Source of the DNA: PRDV01 sp963710865
GTDB lineage: Bacteria > Babelota > Babeliae > Babelales > Babelaceae
Length of the DNA: 64,000 nt
Assembly: GCA_963710865.1 (NCBI GenBank)
Contig: CAVQBR010000002.1
Span: 682,001 to 746,000 of the forward strand
Direction of reading: 5' to 3'
In this document: positions 17,415-26,391 of the stretch, piece by piece
How the letters are laid out: each line of letters opens with the position of its first letter
Position numbering within the stretch: position 1 is the first letter of the stretch
Program-made: the position numbers and the translations under genes
The notes under the pieces: model-generated
Database searches by the model: none
What the model was told of the DNA's origin: nothing
What the model saw: the letters and a program-made list of their open reading frames with translations, nothing else

Positions 17415-18315
17415 TGAGCTTTTTAAGCTTCTTAAGGGGGCTGGTAAGAGATTGTCGAGTAGTAAGCAGATCAGCCCAAGGATCATCTTGAGTTTTTAGT
17501 CTTTCAAAAATCGTAGAAATGGTGTATTCAGTAGGGCTTAACGGCCCTGCTTCTATTTCATGCCAATGCAGTGGGGTTGCAACGGGTGCACCTTCCTTTG
17601 CCCGGACGGCGTAGGGAGCGACAGCCATTGCGGAATACTGATTGCGGAGCGTATCTATAAATATCTTATCGTGACGTTTTTCCTTACGAATTTCTTGAGT
17701 GGCCTTTTGGGGATATTCATGTATGATGATCTGAGCGCATAAATCAGCACACGCTTTGACATCGGGAAAGAGGAGAGTTCGATTAAGTGGCACAATTACA
17801 TGCAGGCCACGCGAGCCTGTTGTCATGGTAAATGTACGCAGTCCTACTGATGCAAGGAGTTCTTTAAGCTGCAGTGCGAGAAATCGTATCGTCTTGAATG
17901 TCTCTTCTGTCAGACGAGGTGGATCAAGATCAAAAATCATTCTATCGGGGTAGTTCAGCTTATCGCAACGCCCAAGCGAGAGGTGAGGAGTTATGCATGC
18001 TTGGTTAGCAAGGTATACGAGAGTTGCTCTGTTTTGGCACAGTACAAACGTATTAAAGCCATCTTTTTTGGGAACCTTGCAGGTCTTAATCCATGAAGGG
18101 AAATACGAGGAGATATCTTTTTGGTAAAATGATTCTCCTGAGAGTCCTTCAGGAAAACGGTGCATCATGAGTGGCCGATCTTTAAGATAAGGAACCATCC
18201 TATCTGCTATTGAGTCATAATAATGAATGAGATCTCCCTTGGTGATACCGGGAGGGAGGAGCACTTTGTCTGGATGAGTAATGTCGACCGTATAGCGACC
18301 GATTGCAACTTTCAC
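17404..18315 (-). CDS. LigD-type primase-polymerase domain protein (NHEJ)
   Basis: This 303-aa stand-alone version of the LigD polymerase domain is an archaeo-eukaryotic primase fold that fills and extends broken DNA ends. Catalytic metal ligands are visible in RMIFDLDPP (D129, D131) and IFIDTLRN (D221). The phosphate-binding GSRGLHVIVPL (about 167-177) is present. Its start overlaps the end of the upstream phosphoesterase gene (ATGA at 18312-18315), so they form a two-gene operon. No ATP-dependent ligase domain and no Ku are present in the window. Confidence 0.9.
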   Translation of the reverse strand: MKVAIGRYTVDITHPDKVLLPPGITKGDLIHYYDSIADRMVPYLKDRPLMMHRFPEGLSGESFYQKDISSYFPSWIKTCKVPKKDGFNTFVLCQNRATLVYLANQACITPHLSLGRCDKLNYPDRMIFDLDPPRLTEETFKTIRFLALQLKELLASVGLRTFTMTTGSRGLHVIVPLNRTLLFPDVKACADLCAQIIIHEYPQKATQEIRKEKRHDKIFIDTLRNQYSAMAVAPYAVRAKEGAPVATPLHWHEIEAGPLSPTEYTISTIFERLKTQDDPWADLLTTRQSLTSPLKKLKKLITW

Positions 18316-18878
18316 GATTCTTCCTCAATCTCTTCAACTGTTTTTCCGGAAACTACCGAGCGGGGCTCTTCTGTCGTAATAGATCCGGGAGCAGCCTCAT
18401 CATCTTTCATCTTAAAAAAGAGCCATGAGTTTGGGGTAAAATGTGTCCGAACGAGCGCATAGCCACCATGGAGTTTTTTTCCATTGAGCCATACGGCGAC
18501 TGTCCCTTTTTCTATACACCGAGAAAGCGGTTCGTCCTTTAAGTTTTTAAAGGTACCGGTATCCCAGATGATAACTCCTCCTGCTCCATAGTTTCCTTCG
18601 GCAATGACTCCCTCAAAAGAGGCATACTCAAGCGGATGGTCTTCTGTCTCGATAGCGAGTCGCTTATCGTGAGGATCGGTTGAAGGTCCTTTGGGTAACG
18701 CCCATGATTTAAGAACCCCTTCATCTTCTAAGCGAATGTCATAATGAAGTGAGCGAGCATCATGTTTATGAATGACAAATATCGGTTCTTTGTCAGGCCG
18801 ATGAACTTTCCCTCGGGGTTCACTCGTTGTGCTAAATGTTCGTTTACTTTGATAACTCTTCAGTTTTTTGTTAACCAT
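18312..18878 (-). CDS. LigD-type 3'-phosphoesterase domain protein
   Basis: This 188-aa protein matches the N-terminal phosphoesterase module of LigD, which trims 3'-phosphates and ribonucleotides at breaks. FVIHKHDARSLHYDIRLE (H39, H45, D47), LPKGPS, EDHPLEYASFEG (H81) and GNYGAGGVIIWDTG are all characteristic. GGAGGAATTGT gives a strong ribosome binding site before the start. It is the first gene of the operon with the polymerase domain. In classical LigD both modules are fused to an ATP ligase. Confidence 0.92.
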   Translation of the reverse strand: MVNKKLKSYQSKRTFSTTSEPRGKVHRPDKEPIFVIHKHDARSLHYDIRLEDEGVLKSWALPKGPSTDPHDKRLAIETEDHPLEYASFEGVIAEGNYGAGGVIIWDTGTFKNLKDEPLSRCIEKGTVAVWLNGKKLHGGYALVRTHFTPNSWLFFKMKDDEAAPGSITTEEPRSVVSGKTVEEIEEES

Positions 18879-19071
18879 ACAATTCCTCCATATGCTCTAA
18901 AGATAGAGAGACACGGCAAGTTTTGCAATCATTTTTGATTTCATGAAAAATTTTTAGGCAAACTCTTGTTTTGGCAAGTTCACTTTGATAAGGTAGGTCA
19001 AAAGTAGACTAGCGAATGTAGTCTAAAGGAAGAGTAAAAAAAGGGTATCAAATATATTTTTAGGAGACCGT

Positions 19072-22000
19072 ATGAAGCAAAATGTGTATGCTCCGTGGAA
19101 GTTTTCAGTACTATTATTACTGAGCATTTCCGTCCCTCTGAAAGGGGAAATTGGAGCTCATTCGTTACCTCGTGGAGAACGGGGTCTATCAACGAAAGGC
19201 AAGAGTCCCATTCAGGATAATGGCCTGAATACTCAAGGAGGCAGATGCTCGTTGCCAAAGCATCTACAAAAAGAGCTTGCACAATTTGAACGTCTATTAT
19301 CAAAAAAAGATAATACTGCGTTTATGCAAGAACTGCTGAGTGCTGATGAAGTGATAGACGCAGGGAAAGCTCTTGATGCAATGCAGCGTGTTGTACAGAT
19401 TTTGCCTTCCTACAAACATATGTTCCCAGAAGATACCTATAATAAACTATCACGGGATTCAAAAGAATATATTGCCAGTCTGCAGGATGAACTTGCTACT
19501 AACGAATTTTTGAGCTCAGCTGCCGAGGCTGCCTATCGCTCTGTGAAAGATAAGCGCAAATGTGGTCCTCCTGGTCCTCGAGGAGATACCGGTGTAACCG
19601 GACCTACAGGGGCTACGGGCGAAATAGGTGAAGCCGGTCCTACTGGTGCAACGGGCGAGCGCGGAGCAACTGGACCTACAGGAGCCACGGGTGAAGCGGG
19701 TCAAGCCGGTCCTACTGGTGCAACGGGTGAGCGCGGAGCAACTGGACCTACAGGAGCCACAGGTGAAGCGGGTCAAACCGGTCCTACTGGTGCAACGGGT
19801 GAGCAGGGAATTCCTGGAGAACAAGGTAAGCGAGGAGTTCGTGGTCACCAAGGAGAACAGGGTCCCACTGGAGTAACCGGTGCAACTGGCCCTACGGGAG
19901 CTACTGGTGAACATGGTCATACGGGTGCTACAGGTCCTACTGGTGCTACTGGTGAAATGGGCGAAACTGGTGCAACTGGCCCTACAGGAGCAACCGGTGA
20001 GCATGGTCATACGGGAGCTACAGGCCCTACTGGCGCGACTGGTGAAATAGGCGAAGCTGGTCTTACTGGACCGACAGGCCCTACGGGAGATACTGGTGCT
20101 ACGGGTGGAACTGGAGCTACGGGATCTACTGGTCCTACTGGTGCGACCGGTGAGCAGGGTATTCCTGGAGAGCACGGTAAGCGTGGTCCTCGTGGTCCGC
20201 AAGGCGAACAAGGTGCTACGGGTCCTACTGGTGCAACTGGAGAGCGGGGTATTCCTGGAGAACATGGTAAGCGTGGGCTTCGTGGTCATCAAGGTGAACA
20301 GGGTCCTACTGGCCCAACAGGCGCATCTGGTGTAACTGGACCAACCGGAGCTACTGGCATCGGTGAAACTGGAGCTACCGGAGCAACAGGATCTACGGGT
20401 CCTACAGGAGCAACGGGTGAGCGCGGAATTCCTGGTGAACATGGTAAACGGGGACTTCGTGGCCATCCTGGAGAACAAGGTCCTACTGGTCCAACAGGTG
20501 ATACTGGTGCTCAGGGAGAAACTGGTCCTACAGGAGCAACTGGTCCTGCAGGAATCTGCGATCCTGGATGTACTGGACCAACTGGTCCTACAGGAGCTAC
20601 CGGAGAAACTGGGGCTACTGGCGCGACTGGAGCAACTGGCCCTACTGGTGCAACTGGGGTACCTGGAGAGCAAGGTAGGCGAGGTCATCGCGGTCTTCAA
20701 GGAGAGACCGGTGAGACGGGTCCTACAGGAGCAACTGGTGAAGAAGGTGAAATGGGTCAAACTGGCCCTACGGGAGCAACTGGAGCAACGGGAGATACCG
20801 GAGTAACTGGCCCTACAGGGGCAACTGGTGAAAGAGGTGATACTGGTGCAACTGGTCCTACAGGGGCAACAGGCGCAACGGGAGATACCGGAGCAACTGG
20901 TCCTACGGGAGCGACAGGATTTGAAGGTGAAATGGGTCAAACTGGCCCTACAGGAGCAACTGGTGCAACGGGAGATACCGGAGCAACTGGTCCTACAGGA
21001 GCAACTGGATTTGAAGGTGAAAAAGGCGAAACCGGTCCTACAGGAGCAACTGGAGCTACCGGTGTAACTGGTCCTACAGGCGCAACTGGTGTAACGGGTC
21101 CTACAGGCGCAACTGGCGCTGGAGAGCAAGGTAAACGTGGTCGTCGTGGCCCTCAGGGAGAGACCGGTGTAACTGGTCCTACAGGCGCAACTGGCGCTGG
21201 GGAGACTGGGGCTACTGGTGCTACGGGTGCAACTGGCGTAACTGGTCCTACTGGAGCAACTGGCGAGAGAGGTCATACTGGAGTAACCGGTCCTACTGGA
21301 GCAACTGGAGTGCATGGTGCAACTGGTGCTACGGGTCCTACTGGAGCAACTGGCGAGAGAGGTCATACTGGTGTAACTGGTCCTACGGGAGCAACTGGAG
21401 TGCATGGTGCAACTGGTGCTACGGGTCCTACTGGTGCAACTGGTGAGAGAGGTCATGCTGGAGTAACTGGTCCTACGGGAGCAACTGGAGCGCATGGTGC
21501 AACTGGTGCTACGGGTCCTACTGGAGCAACTGGTGAGAGAGGTCATACCGGCGTAACTGGTCCTACGGGAGCAACGGGAGTTACCGGAGTAACTGGCAAT
21601 ACTGGTGTAACTGGTTCGACCGGACATACCGGTGCAACAGGGGTTACTGGTGCTACTGGTGCAACTGGCTCGACTGGAGTAACTGGCCATACAGGTCCTA
21701 CGGGTGTTACAGGATCGACTGGCGTAACCGGTCCTACGGGAGCAACGGGAGTTACCGGAGCAACTGGCACTACTGGTGTAACTGGCCACACAGGTCCTAC
21801 TGGTGTTACGGGCTCGACTGGTGTAACCGGTCCTACGGGAGCAACGGGAGCTCGAGGAGTTACCGGAGCAACTGGCGTCAGAGGTTCTACCGGTCCGACT
21901 GGTGCAACTGGGGTAACGGGTCCTACTGGTGCAACGGGTGCTCAAGGAGAACATGGTAAGCGCGGGCATCGTGGTCATAGTGGTCCACAAGGTCCTACTG

Positions 22001-22815
22001 GTTCAACGGGGGCGACTGGTGTAACGGGTCCTACGGGCGTAACTGGTGTTCGAGGAGTTACGGGTGTTACCGGTGCAACTGGTCCAAAAGGTCCGACTGG
22101 TGTAACAGGGGCAACAGGTTCTACTGGCCCTACAGGGGTAACAGGAAGCCAAGGTCCTACGGGTGTAACCGGAGTTACTGGACCAACTGGTGAGACCGGA
22201 GTTACCGGACCTACAGGGGCAACTGGATCTTGTGGTGAGCCTGGTAAGTCAGCAACTGATATTGGAGAACTGGTATTTACCACCTTTGATATGGCTAAAA
22301 AGTCAGAGTTGGCAGCATTCTTGAATGTATATGATTCTCAGCCTCCAGTAGCATTGCGCGGCTGGCCTATGAAGAAGAGTACACTTGAGCAAGAACCAAT
22401 TAGCTTGTACTTTGAAATTCCTAAGGATTTTGAGTACAAAGGTGATGCCGAAGTTGACCTACACTTATTAGTTGCTAATACCTCAGAGTATCCTGTGACA
22501 AATAAGAAAATCAATGTACGAGTACGCGCTGATTATAAAGGTGATACTCAAGACTTAGGTTCATGCTTTATGGAATCGAAAGAAAAGCATGTAACAATAG
22601 AGGAGCCGCATTTGGCACTCAACTGTAAGAGACTGAAGCATTATCGAGTGACAGTTCCTCTTGATACATCAAAGATTGATGCACAAGATCTTGCGCTCTT
22701 TATCTTCGACCGTCATTCGCTTAATCCAGAGTTTGGTAATGCGAGCGAATACGATGCAGATATCTATCTAGCAGGCGTTACATTCCGCTATAAGCGAAAG
22801 GTACGCGACGAATAA
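19072..22815 (+). CDS. collagen-like exported protein with long Gly-X-Y region
   Basis: This 1247-aa protein begins with a signal peptide (about 1-28, ending in LKGE). An N-terminal helical domain (about 60-160) follows. About 890 residues of Gly-X-Y triplets dominated by GPTGATG then run from about residue 164 to 1055. Charged blocks GKRGxRGxxGEQG recur at intervals, at roughly 250, 370, 400, 460, 540, 690 and 965. A non-collagenous C-terminal domain of about 190 aa ends the protein and could be the trimerisation or binding head. GPT/GAT-rich collagen-like proteins occur on Bacillus exosporium, in mimiviruses and in protist symbionts, usually as surface fibres. AGGAGACCGT precedes the start, and a strong terminator follows. 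Confidence 0.9.
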   Translation: MKQNVYAPWKFSVLLLLSISVPLKGEIGAHSLPRGERGLSTKGKSPIQDNGLNTQGGRCSLPKHLQKELAQFERLLSKKDNTAFMQELLSADEVIDAGKALDAMQRVVQILPSYKHMFPEDTYNKLSRDSKEYIASLQDELATNEFLSSAAEAAYRSVKDKRKCGPPGPRGDTGVTGPTGATGEIGEAGPTGATGERGATGPTGATGEAGQAGPTGATGERGATGPTGATGEAGQTGPTGATGEQGIPGEQGKRGVRGHQGEQGPTGVTGATGPTGATGEHGHTGATGPTGATGEMGETGATGPTGATGEHGHTGATGPTGATGEIGEAGLTGPTGPTGDTGATGGTGATGSTGPTGATGEQGIPGEHGKRGPRGPQGEQGATGPTGATGERGIPGEHGKRGLRGHQGEQGPTGPTGASGVTGPTGATGIGETGATGATGSTGPTGATGERGIPGEHGKRGLRGHPGEQGPTGPTGDTGAQGETGPTGATGPAGICDPGCTGPTGPTGATGETGATGATGATGPTGATGVPGEQGRRGHRGLQGETGETGPTGATGEEGEMGQTGPTGATGATGDTGVTGPTGATGERGDTGATGPTGATGATGDTGATGPTGATGFEGEMGQTGPTGATGATGDTGATGPTGATGFEGEKGETGPTGATGATGVTGPTGATGVTGPTGATGAGEQGKRGRRGPQGETGVTGPTGATGAGETGATGATGATGVTGPTGATGERGHTGVTGPTGATGVHGATGATGPTGATGERGHTGVTGPTGATGVHGATGATGPTGATGERGHAGVTGPTGATGAHGATGATGPTGATGERGHTGVTGPTGATGVTGVTGNTGVTGSTGHTGATGVTGATGATGSTGVTGHTGPTGVTGSTGVTGPTGATGVTGATGTTGVTGHTGPTGVTGSTGVTGPTGATGARGVTGATGVRGSTGPTGATGVTGPTGATGAQGEHGKRGHRGHSGPQGPTGSTGATGVTGPTGVTGVRGVTGVTGATGPKGPTGVTGATGSTGPTGVTGSQGPTGVTGVTGPTGETGVTGPTGATGSCGEPGKSATDIGELVFTTFDMAKKSELAAFLNVYDSQPPVALRGWPMKKSTLEQEPISLYFEIPKDFEYKGDAEVDLHLLVANTSEYPVTNKKINVRVRADYKGDTQDLGSCFMESKEKHVTIEEPHLALNCKRLKHYRVTVPLDTSKIDAQDLALFIFDRHSLNPEFGNASEYDADIYLAGVTFRYKRKVRDE

Positions 22816-22833
22816 GAAGTAACAGACTCTCTG

Positions 22834-22867
22834 ACCCAGCGCTCACACAGCGCTGGGTCTTTTTTTG
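22834..22867 (+). terminator. intrinsic terminator of the collagen-like gene
   Basis: ACCCAGCGCT, loop CACAC, AGCGCTGGGT and then CTTTTTTT: a perfect 10-bp GC-rich stem followed by a T-run, 19 nt after the stop codon. Confidence 0.95.
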
Positions 22868-23123
22868 CTCGATGTATGTGCTCACATCAAATGTTATTTG
22901 AAAAAATATCTTTAAAAAAATTTAGCAATATATTGATTTGCGTCTTTGATTTTGCGTAGACTGATAATAGAACATAATGGTTAACCGTGAAAGGGGGGTG
23001 TAGAGACGTACAGAGTAATTAAGGGAATGCAGTAAGCAATCCTATTGTTTGGGGCTTCGTACTGAAGCTCAACGAGTTTTTGATAACAAATGAAGTAAAA
23101 CAATTTTTTTCATGAGGAAAAAC
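22868..23123. other. intergenic leader region of the Cys-rich protein
   Basis: No ORF. TTGATT near 22935 with TAGACT near 22959 is a possible promoter for the downstream gene, followed by a leader of about 150 nt. AT-rich, with no other structure recognised. Confidence 0.3.
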
Positions 23124-24392
23124 ATGTGTAAATTATTTTTAACTATGGTAAGCCTTGTAAGCGTTATGAGCTTTTCAGAGGTTTCTGCTAAGCCAAATTT
23201 TGTTAATTGGGCTGAGAAAGTAGCTACATCAGCGAGCACAAAAAGCACCGCTCCAAAAAGTGAAGTAGTTGACTGCTCAGATTGTTTGTTAAAGTTTTCA
23301 GTAACGCCGCCTTCAACGCAATGCTCAACAAATGGCGCTATTAAGCTATGTCTTTCTGATCTATGCCCTTCGGCTGCTTCCACTATTTTTTATTTAACTC
23401 ACCTTGAGACTACAATAAGCAGCGCTAATGGATGCTTTAAGGGTCTATCTGCTGGAACCTATTGCGCTCGTGCAGTGTTGCTTGATGCTAATGGCTCCTG
23501 TATTTGTACAACTGCCTCAGTGTCAATAACTCTTACTCCTAATGATACGACCTGCTGTGCATTGACAATTTGCCCAGAGAACCCAACCATTTGCCCAGGT
23601 AAGTGTGTAGACTTAACGGTTATATCTCCAACTGCTGCATATTGCGGAACTAAGTTTGATTTCGTATGGAAATTTACCGATACCTTAGGCGGTTGTGAAA
23701 CTCTCGTGGGTTCTGGTCCGGTAATCACAGCATGCCGTCCAGGGACCTATACGGTGTTTGCTCGTAGTAAGAGTAATGATTGTGAAGTAGCTTGTTGTGT
23801 ACCTCAATCAGTAACAGTGAGCGAATCTACCCTTCCTTGCTTTTGTGTTTCCGGTAATACTACTACCTGCACAAATGGCACTATAAATCTTTGTGTAACT
23901 CCATGTTCCACCGATGAAAATCTCTCGGCGGTATGGACCTTGCCAGATGGAAGCATAGTAAGTGCGTTGTGCGTCAGCTTCACGCCACAAGCAAATGGTA
24001 CTGTTACAGTCGTTGTTACAGATACAAATACAGGCTGTTCAAATTCAGCATGTATCGGGTTTACTGTTAACCAACCACCTACAATAGTATTCAATCCTGA
24101 ATGTGTATGCCTCGGGCGCCAGTTGAATTTGGAGTTCGGCATTACGGTCAATGATTCCTGTACACAAGGTGGAACAGTTATTATAACGGGTCCTAACTGC
24201 TTCTTTGCAGAAGTACCATTAAACGGTGGCGGATCATTTATCGTTCCAGTAGCAAACTTTGCCTCCGATTGCAACATGGGTTGTTATGCGGTAACTGCTA
24301 TTGATTGCAATGGTTGCTTCAATACAGCCCAGGCATTCGTTGGTGTATTGCAAACTGAAAGTTGCTGCCTACCACCTGCCAAAACTAAGTAA
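23124..24392 (+). CDS. exported Cys-rich beta-domain repeat protein, unknown
   Basis: I chose the ATG at 23124 over the in-frame ATG at 23112, because GAGGA lies five bases before the former and nothing precedes the latter. This gives 422 aa. A signal peptide (MCKLFLTMVSLVSVMSFSEVSA) is followed by about four Ig-like or PKD-like beta modules rich in Thr, Asn and Cys. Patterns such as CxxC and ATVTVVVTDTNTGCSNSAC resemble SprB-like adhesin repeats of Bacteroidetes. The many cysteines suggest a disulfide-stabilised surface or secreted protein. It may be functionally linked to the neighbouring collagen-like gene, but this is inferred only from position. Confidence 0.75.
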   Translation: MCKLFLTMVSLVSVMSFSEVSAKPNFVNWAEKVATSASTKSTAPKSEVVDCSDCLLKFSVTPPSTQCSTNGAIKLCLSDLCPSAASTIFYLTHLETTISSANGCFKGLSAGTYCARAVLLDANGSCICTTASVSITLTPNDTTCCALTICPENPTICPGKCVDLTVISPTAAYCGTKFDFVWKFTDTLGGCETLVGSGPVITACRPGTYTVFARSKSNDCEVACCVPQSVTVSESTLPCFCVSGNTTTCTNGTINLCVTPCSTDENLSAVWTLPDGSIVSALCVSFTPQANGTVTVVVTDTNTGCSNSACIGFTVNQPPTIVFNPECVCLGRQLNLEFGITVNDSCTQGGTVIITGPNCFFAEVPLNGGGSFIVPVANFASDCNMGCYAVTAIDCNGCFNTAQAFVGVLQTESCCLPPAKTK

Positions 24393-24420
24393 GATTCTGT
24401 ATCCCAGACTCGCTGGTTTA

Positions 24421-24450
24421 AGGGGTCACTCGAAAGAGTGGCCTCTTTTT
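24421..24450 (+). terminator. intrinsic terminator shared by convergent genes
   Basis: GGTCACTC, loop GAAA, GAGTGGCC with extra flanking pairs, followed by TCTTTTT. It ends the Cys-rich gene and overlaps the 3' end of the minus-strand gene at 24449. Confidence 0.85.
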
Positions 24451-25213
24451 ATGTTCCTAGGATGAACGCTTTAAACCAGGGTAAGAAGGCGAGCAGAGGG
24501 GAAAGGTCGCATTCTCTTGAAAACTTCCTAGCAAACAGGGCTTTTTGTTCACTGAGTGCTGTGAGCAATTTTGTAAAAAAGATATCGGTTGTCAGGTCGA
24601 CAAAGGTATGGGGATGTGCTTCTCCCTCGTCATCCCATAAGACTAAGGTGGCATCTTTTTTTATGACCTCATCGAGTAATCGATGATGTGCTAAGAACGT
24701 TGAAGGGTAGTGTTCCTGATCATGAGGCGATGCTATAAAGTAAGTTATTAACTCTGTATCTGCGACCATCAGTTCTGCATGAGCTCTCGAGAGCACTATC
24801 CATTGATAATTTTTGTAAAGCTTGGAGGATGGATAGGGAGGAAATGATCGGTTAGTATGATAGTTTTTAGTATAGTAAAACTGACTGAATGGATGGCTCA
24901 TGAGTGAGGTATACACATCATCAAATGATTGAAGCGGTATCGTTGATTCGGATAAGAAGATAAATTTTTCGTTAGTGCTATCTTTTAATGCTTCTTTTAA
25001 TAACTCAATCTGTGCTTGCATAGTATTTAACCAGGTAGTTGGTACTGTTTGAGATAATTCAAATGGCTTAAAAAATGAGTCTCGGGGAAGTGGCTGCTTG
25101 GGATGAATATAAATGCTAGAGTGATCTTCGCGTTGATCAAAGAAATCTTCCCAAAGTGCTTCATGGTAGACAGTACCTACTGTTAAAAAAAGAAATGCGA
25201 GTTTTGGTATCAT
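24449..25213 (-). CDS. core-2/I-branching (GT14-like) glycosyltransferase
   Basis: This 254-aa protein contains the family's hallmarks. AFLFLTVGTVYHEALWEDFF comes first, followed by SSIYIHPK, FIFLSESTIPLQSFDDVY, QWIVLSRAHAELM and HYPSTFL. These match core-2/I-branching beta-1,6-GlcNAc transferases (PF02485), specifically the plant and bacterial short forms. They transfer GlcNAc or xylose from UDP-sugar. Unlike most island enzymes it has no clear signal peptide, since the N-terminal hydrophobic stretch is the first beta strand of the fold. Three paralogues occur at 47598, 48911 and 53277. It is the first gene of the glycan island and has its own consensus promoter. Confidence 0.82.
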   Translation of the reverse strand: MIPKLAFLFLTVGTVYHEALWEDFFDQREDHSSIYIHPKQPLPRDSFFKPFELSQTVPTTWLNTMQAQIELLKEALKDSTNEKFIFLSESTIPLQSFDDVYTSLMSHPFSQFYYTKNYHTNRSFPPYPSSKLYKNYQWIVLSRAHAELMVADTELITYFIASPHDQEHYPSTFLAHHRLLDEVIKKDATLVLWDDEGEAHPHTFVDLTTDIFFTKLLTALSEQKALFARKFSRECDLSPLLAFLPWFKAFILGT

Positions 25214-25247
25214 GTTGAATCACCTGCCTTACTGAATCTCACTTCTG

Positions 25248-25276
25248 ATTATAAAGAAAACGAGAGATTTGTTCAA
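25248..25276 (-). promoter_or_regulatory. sigma70 promoter with consensus -10
   Basis: Minus strand TTGAAC (25276-25271), 17-nt spacer, TATAAT (25253-25248), in front of the GT14-like gene that starts at 25213. Confidence 0.75.
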
Positions 25277-25332
25277 TTTCATTAAGGCCAGTTTTTTCCA
25301 ACACATCAAAAGCTCTCAGTGAGGGGGACTTT

Positions 25333-26391
25333 TTATTCTTGGCGAGGAATATAGCCAGAGCTTGCGTAGTCTCCGTTTCGCTTGACAATGTTAACGGATG
25401 GGATAAGTAATTTTCTGCCTTCCCATCGATACGATGCTGGGCTTACTTCATAACTGACCCCTCCTAGCACTCCAGCCATTGCAGAGTAGTGTGAGCCTGC
25501 ACGTATAAGTGCGTCAAAATGCATCATGGCAAAAAAGTCTTCGAGTACGTTGTTATTATGCTTGTTATCTTCAGTGCGATACCCAAATGTAATCCGAGGG
25601 TTATTAAGTGCATCCTCGTACTTTTTCGCAATCTTCTCTGGTGCTGGATCATCGGTAAAGATATGCACGTAAAATTCTTTTCCTGGATGGAGGAGGACAA
25701 GAGCTTTTAATTGTTCGATATAGTATGCATCAGGTGGGAATCTCTTAGGCCATTTTTTGTCGGCAAAGTCGTTTTCATTCCAGTTTGCATTGAGCCATCC
25801 TTCAGCGCTTGTAACTATGTCCTCTTGGAAGAGCTTTCTATCAGCACCTCCGCCACGCCGTATATGCAAGGCAACACTATAATGATCTGGTGGAATCGTG
25901 ACCTTTTTTGTGGATGAGGGATCAATGAGCGCAATTTCTGCACGTATGAGTTTGAGGAACTCCTTATCAGCCCAATCTACCTGGAAATCAGCTGTAAAAT
26001 GATCATTGGTAACATACAGTACATCCTTGAGTTTAGATTTTATTTTACGAGCACTTTTAATATAAAGTTCTCTTTTTTTTGTATGATCTTTAACATGCTT
26101 ATGGCTTATCGATGCAATGAGTTGATCCCCATACTGAAAGGGCTTGTAGTAAAGCTCTAGGTTGTGGACATACGCAAGCCATCGACATTCACAATAGGTG
26201 AACACATAGTCACCGAATCGTTCTGCATGGTTTCCGGAATACGTGATTCCGTTTCGGTCTCTGAAGTGAGTACTACCAAATCGGTCAGTGCCGTTGCCTG
26301 AATAGGTGATTCCATTTTGGGACAATGCTACTGCAGAAATTGTCAGTACTCCCACTAGTAGAGCATACAACGCATGATTATTAGATTTCAT
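25333..26391 (-). CDS. exported GT11-like (fucosyltransferase-like) glycosyltransferase with duplicated N-terminal motif
   Basis: This 352-aa protein has a signal peptide (about 1-25). The mature part shows RFGDYVFTYCECRWLAY, then VALHIRRGGGAD and HIFTDDPAPEKIA, then LEDFFAMMHFDALIRAGSHYSAMAGVLGG. The HxRR block and the D...M...S.FS.MA block match the nucleotide-sugar-binding peptides of GT11/GT23 fucosyltransferases, so GDP-fucose is the likely donor. The motif NGITYSGN....RFG occurs twice (26-39 and 47-60), a 63-bp in-frame duplication not present in the three paralogues (37441, 41842, 45751). AGGGGGAAG precedes the start. Confidence 0.65.
   Translation of the reverse strand: MKSNNHALYALLVGVLTISAVALSQNGITYSGNGTDRFGSTHFRDRNGITYSGNHAERFGDYVFTYCECRWLAYVHNLELYYKPFQYGDQLIASISHKHVKDHTKKRELYIKSARKIKSKLKDVLYVTNDHFTADFQVDWADKEFLKLIRAEIALIDPSSTKKVTIPPDHYSVALHIRRGGGADRKLFQEDIVTSAEGWLNANWNENDFADKKWPKRFPPDAYYIEQLKALVLLHPGKEFYVHIFTDDPAPEKIAKKYEDALNNPRITFGYRTEDNKHNNNVLEDFFAMMHFDALIRAGSHYSAMAGVLGGVSYEVSPASYRWEGRKLLIPSVNIVKRNGDYASSGYIPRQE

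Noticed and set aside
19516..21990. Long open frames on the minus strand and in other frames across the collagen-like gene (up to 824 codons)
   Set aside because: They are low-complexity by-products of the GGT/ACT/GCA-rich Gly-X-Y repeat, with no start signals.
19560..22240. Regular short DNA repeats that could suggest a CRISPR array
   Set aside because: They are codon-level repeats of an uninterrupted reading frame without unique spacers of constant length.
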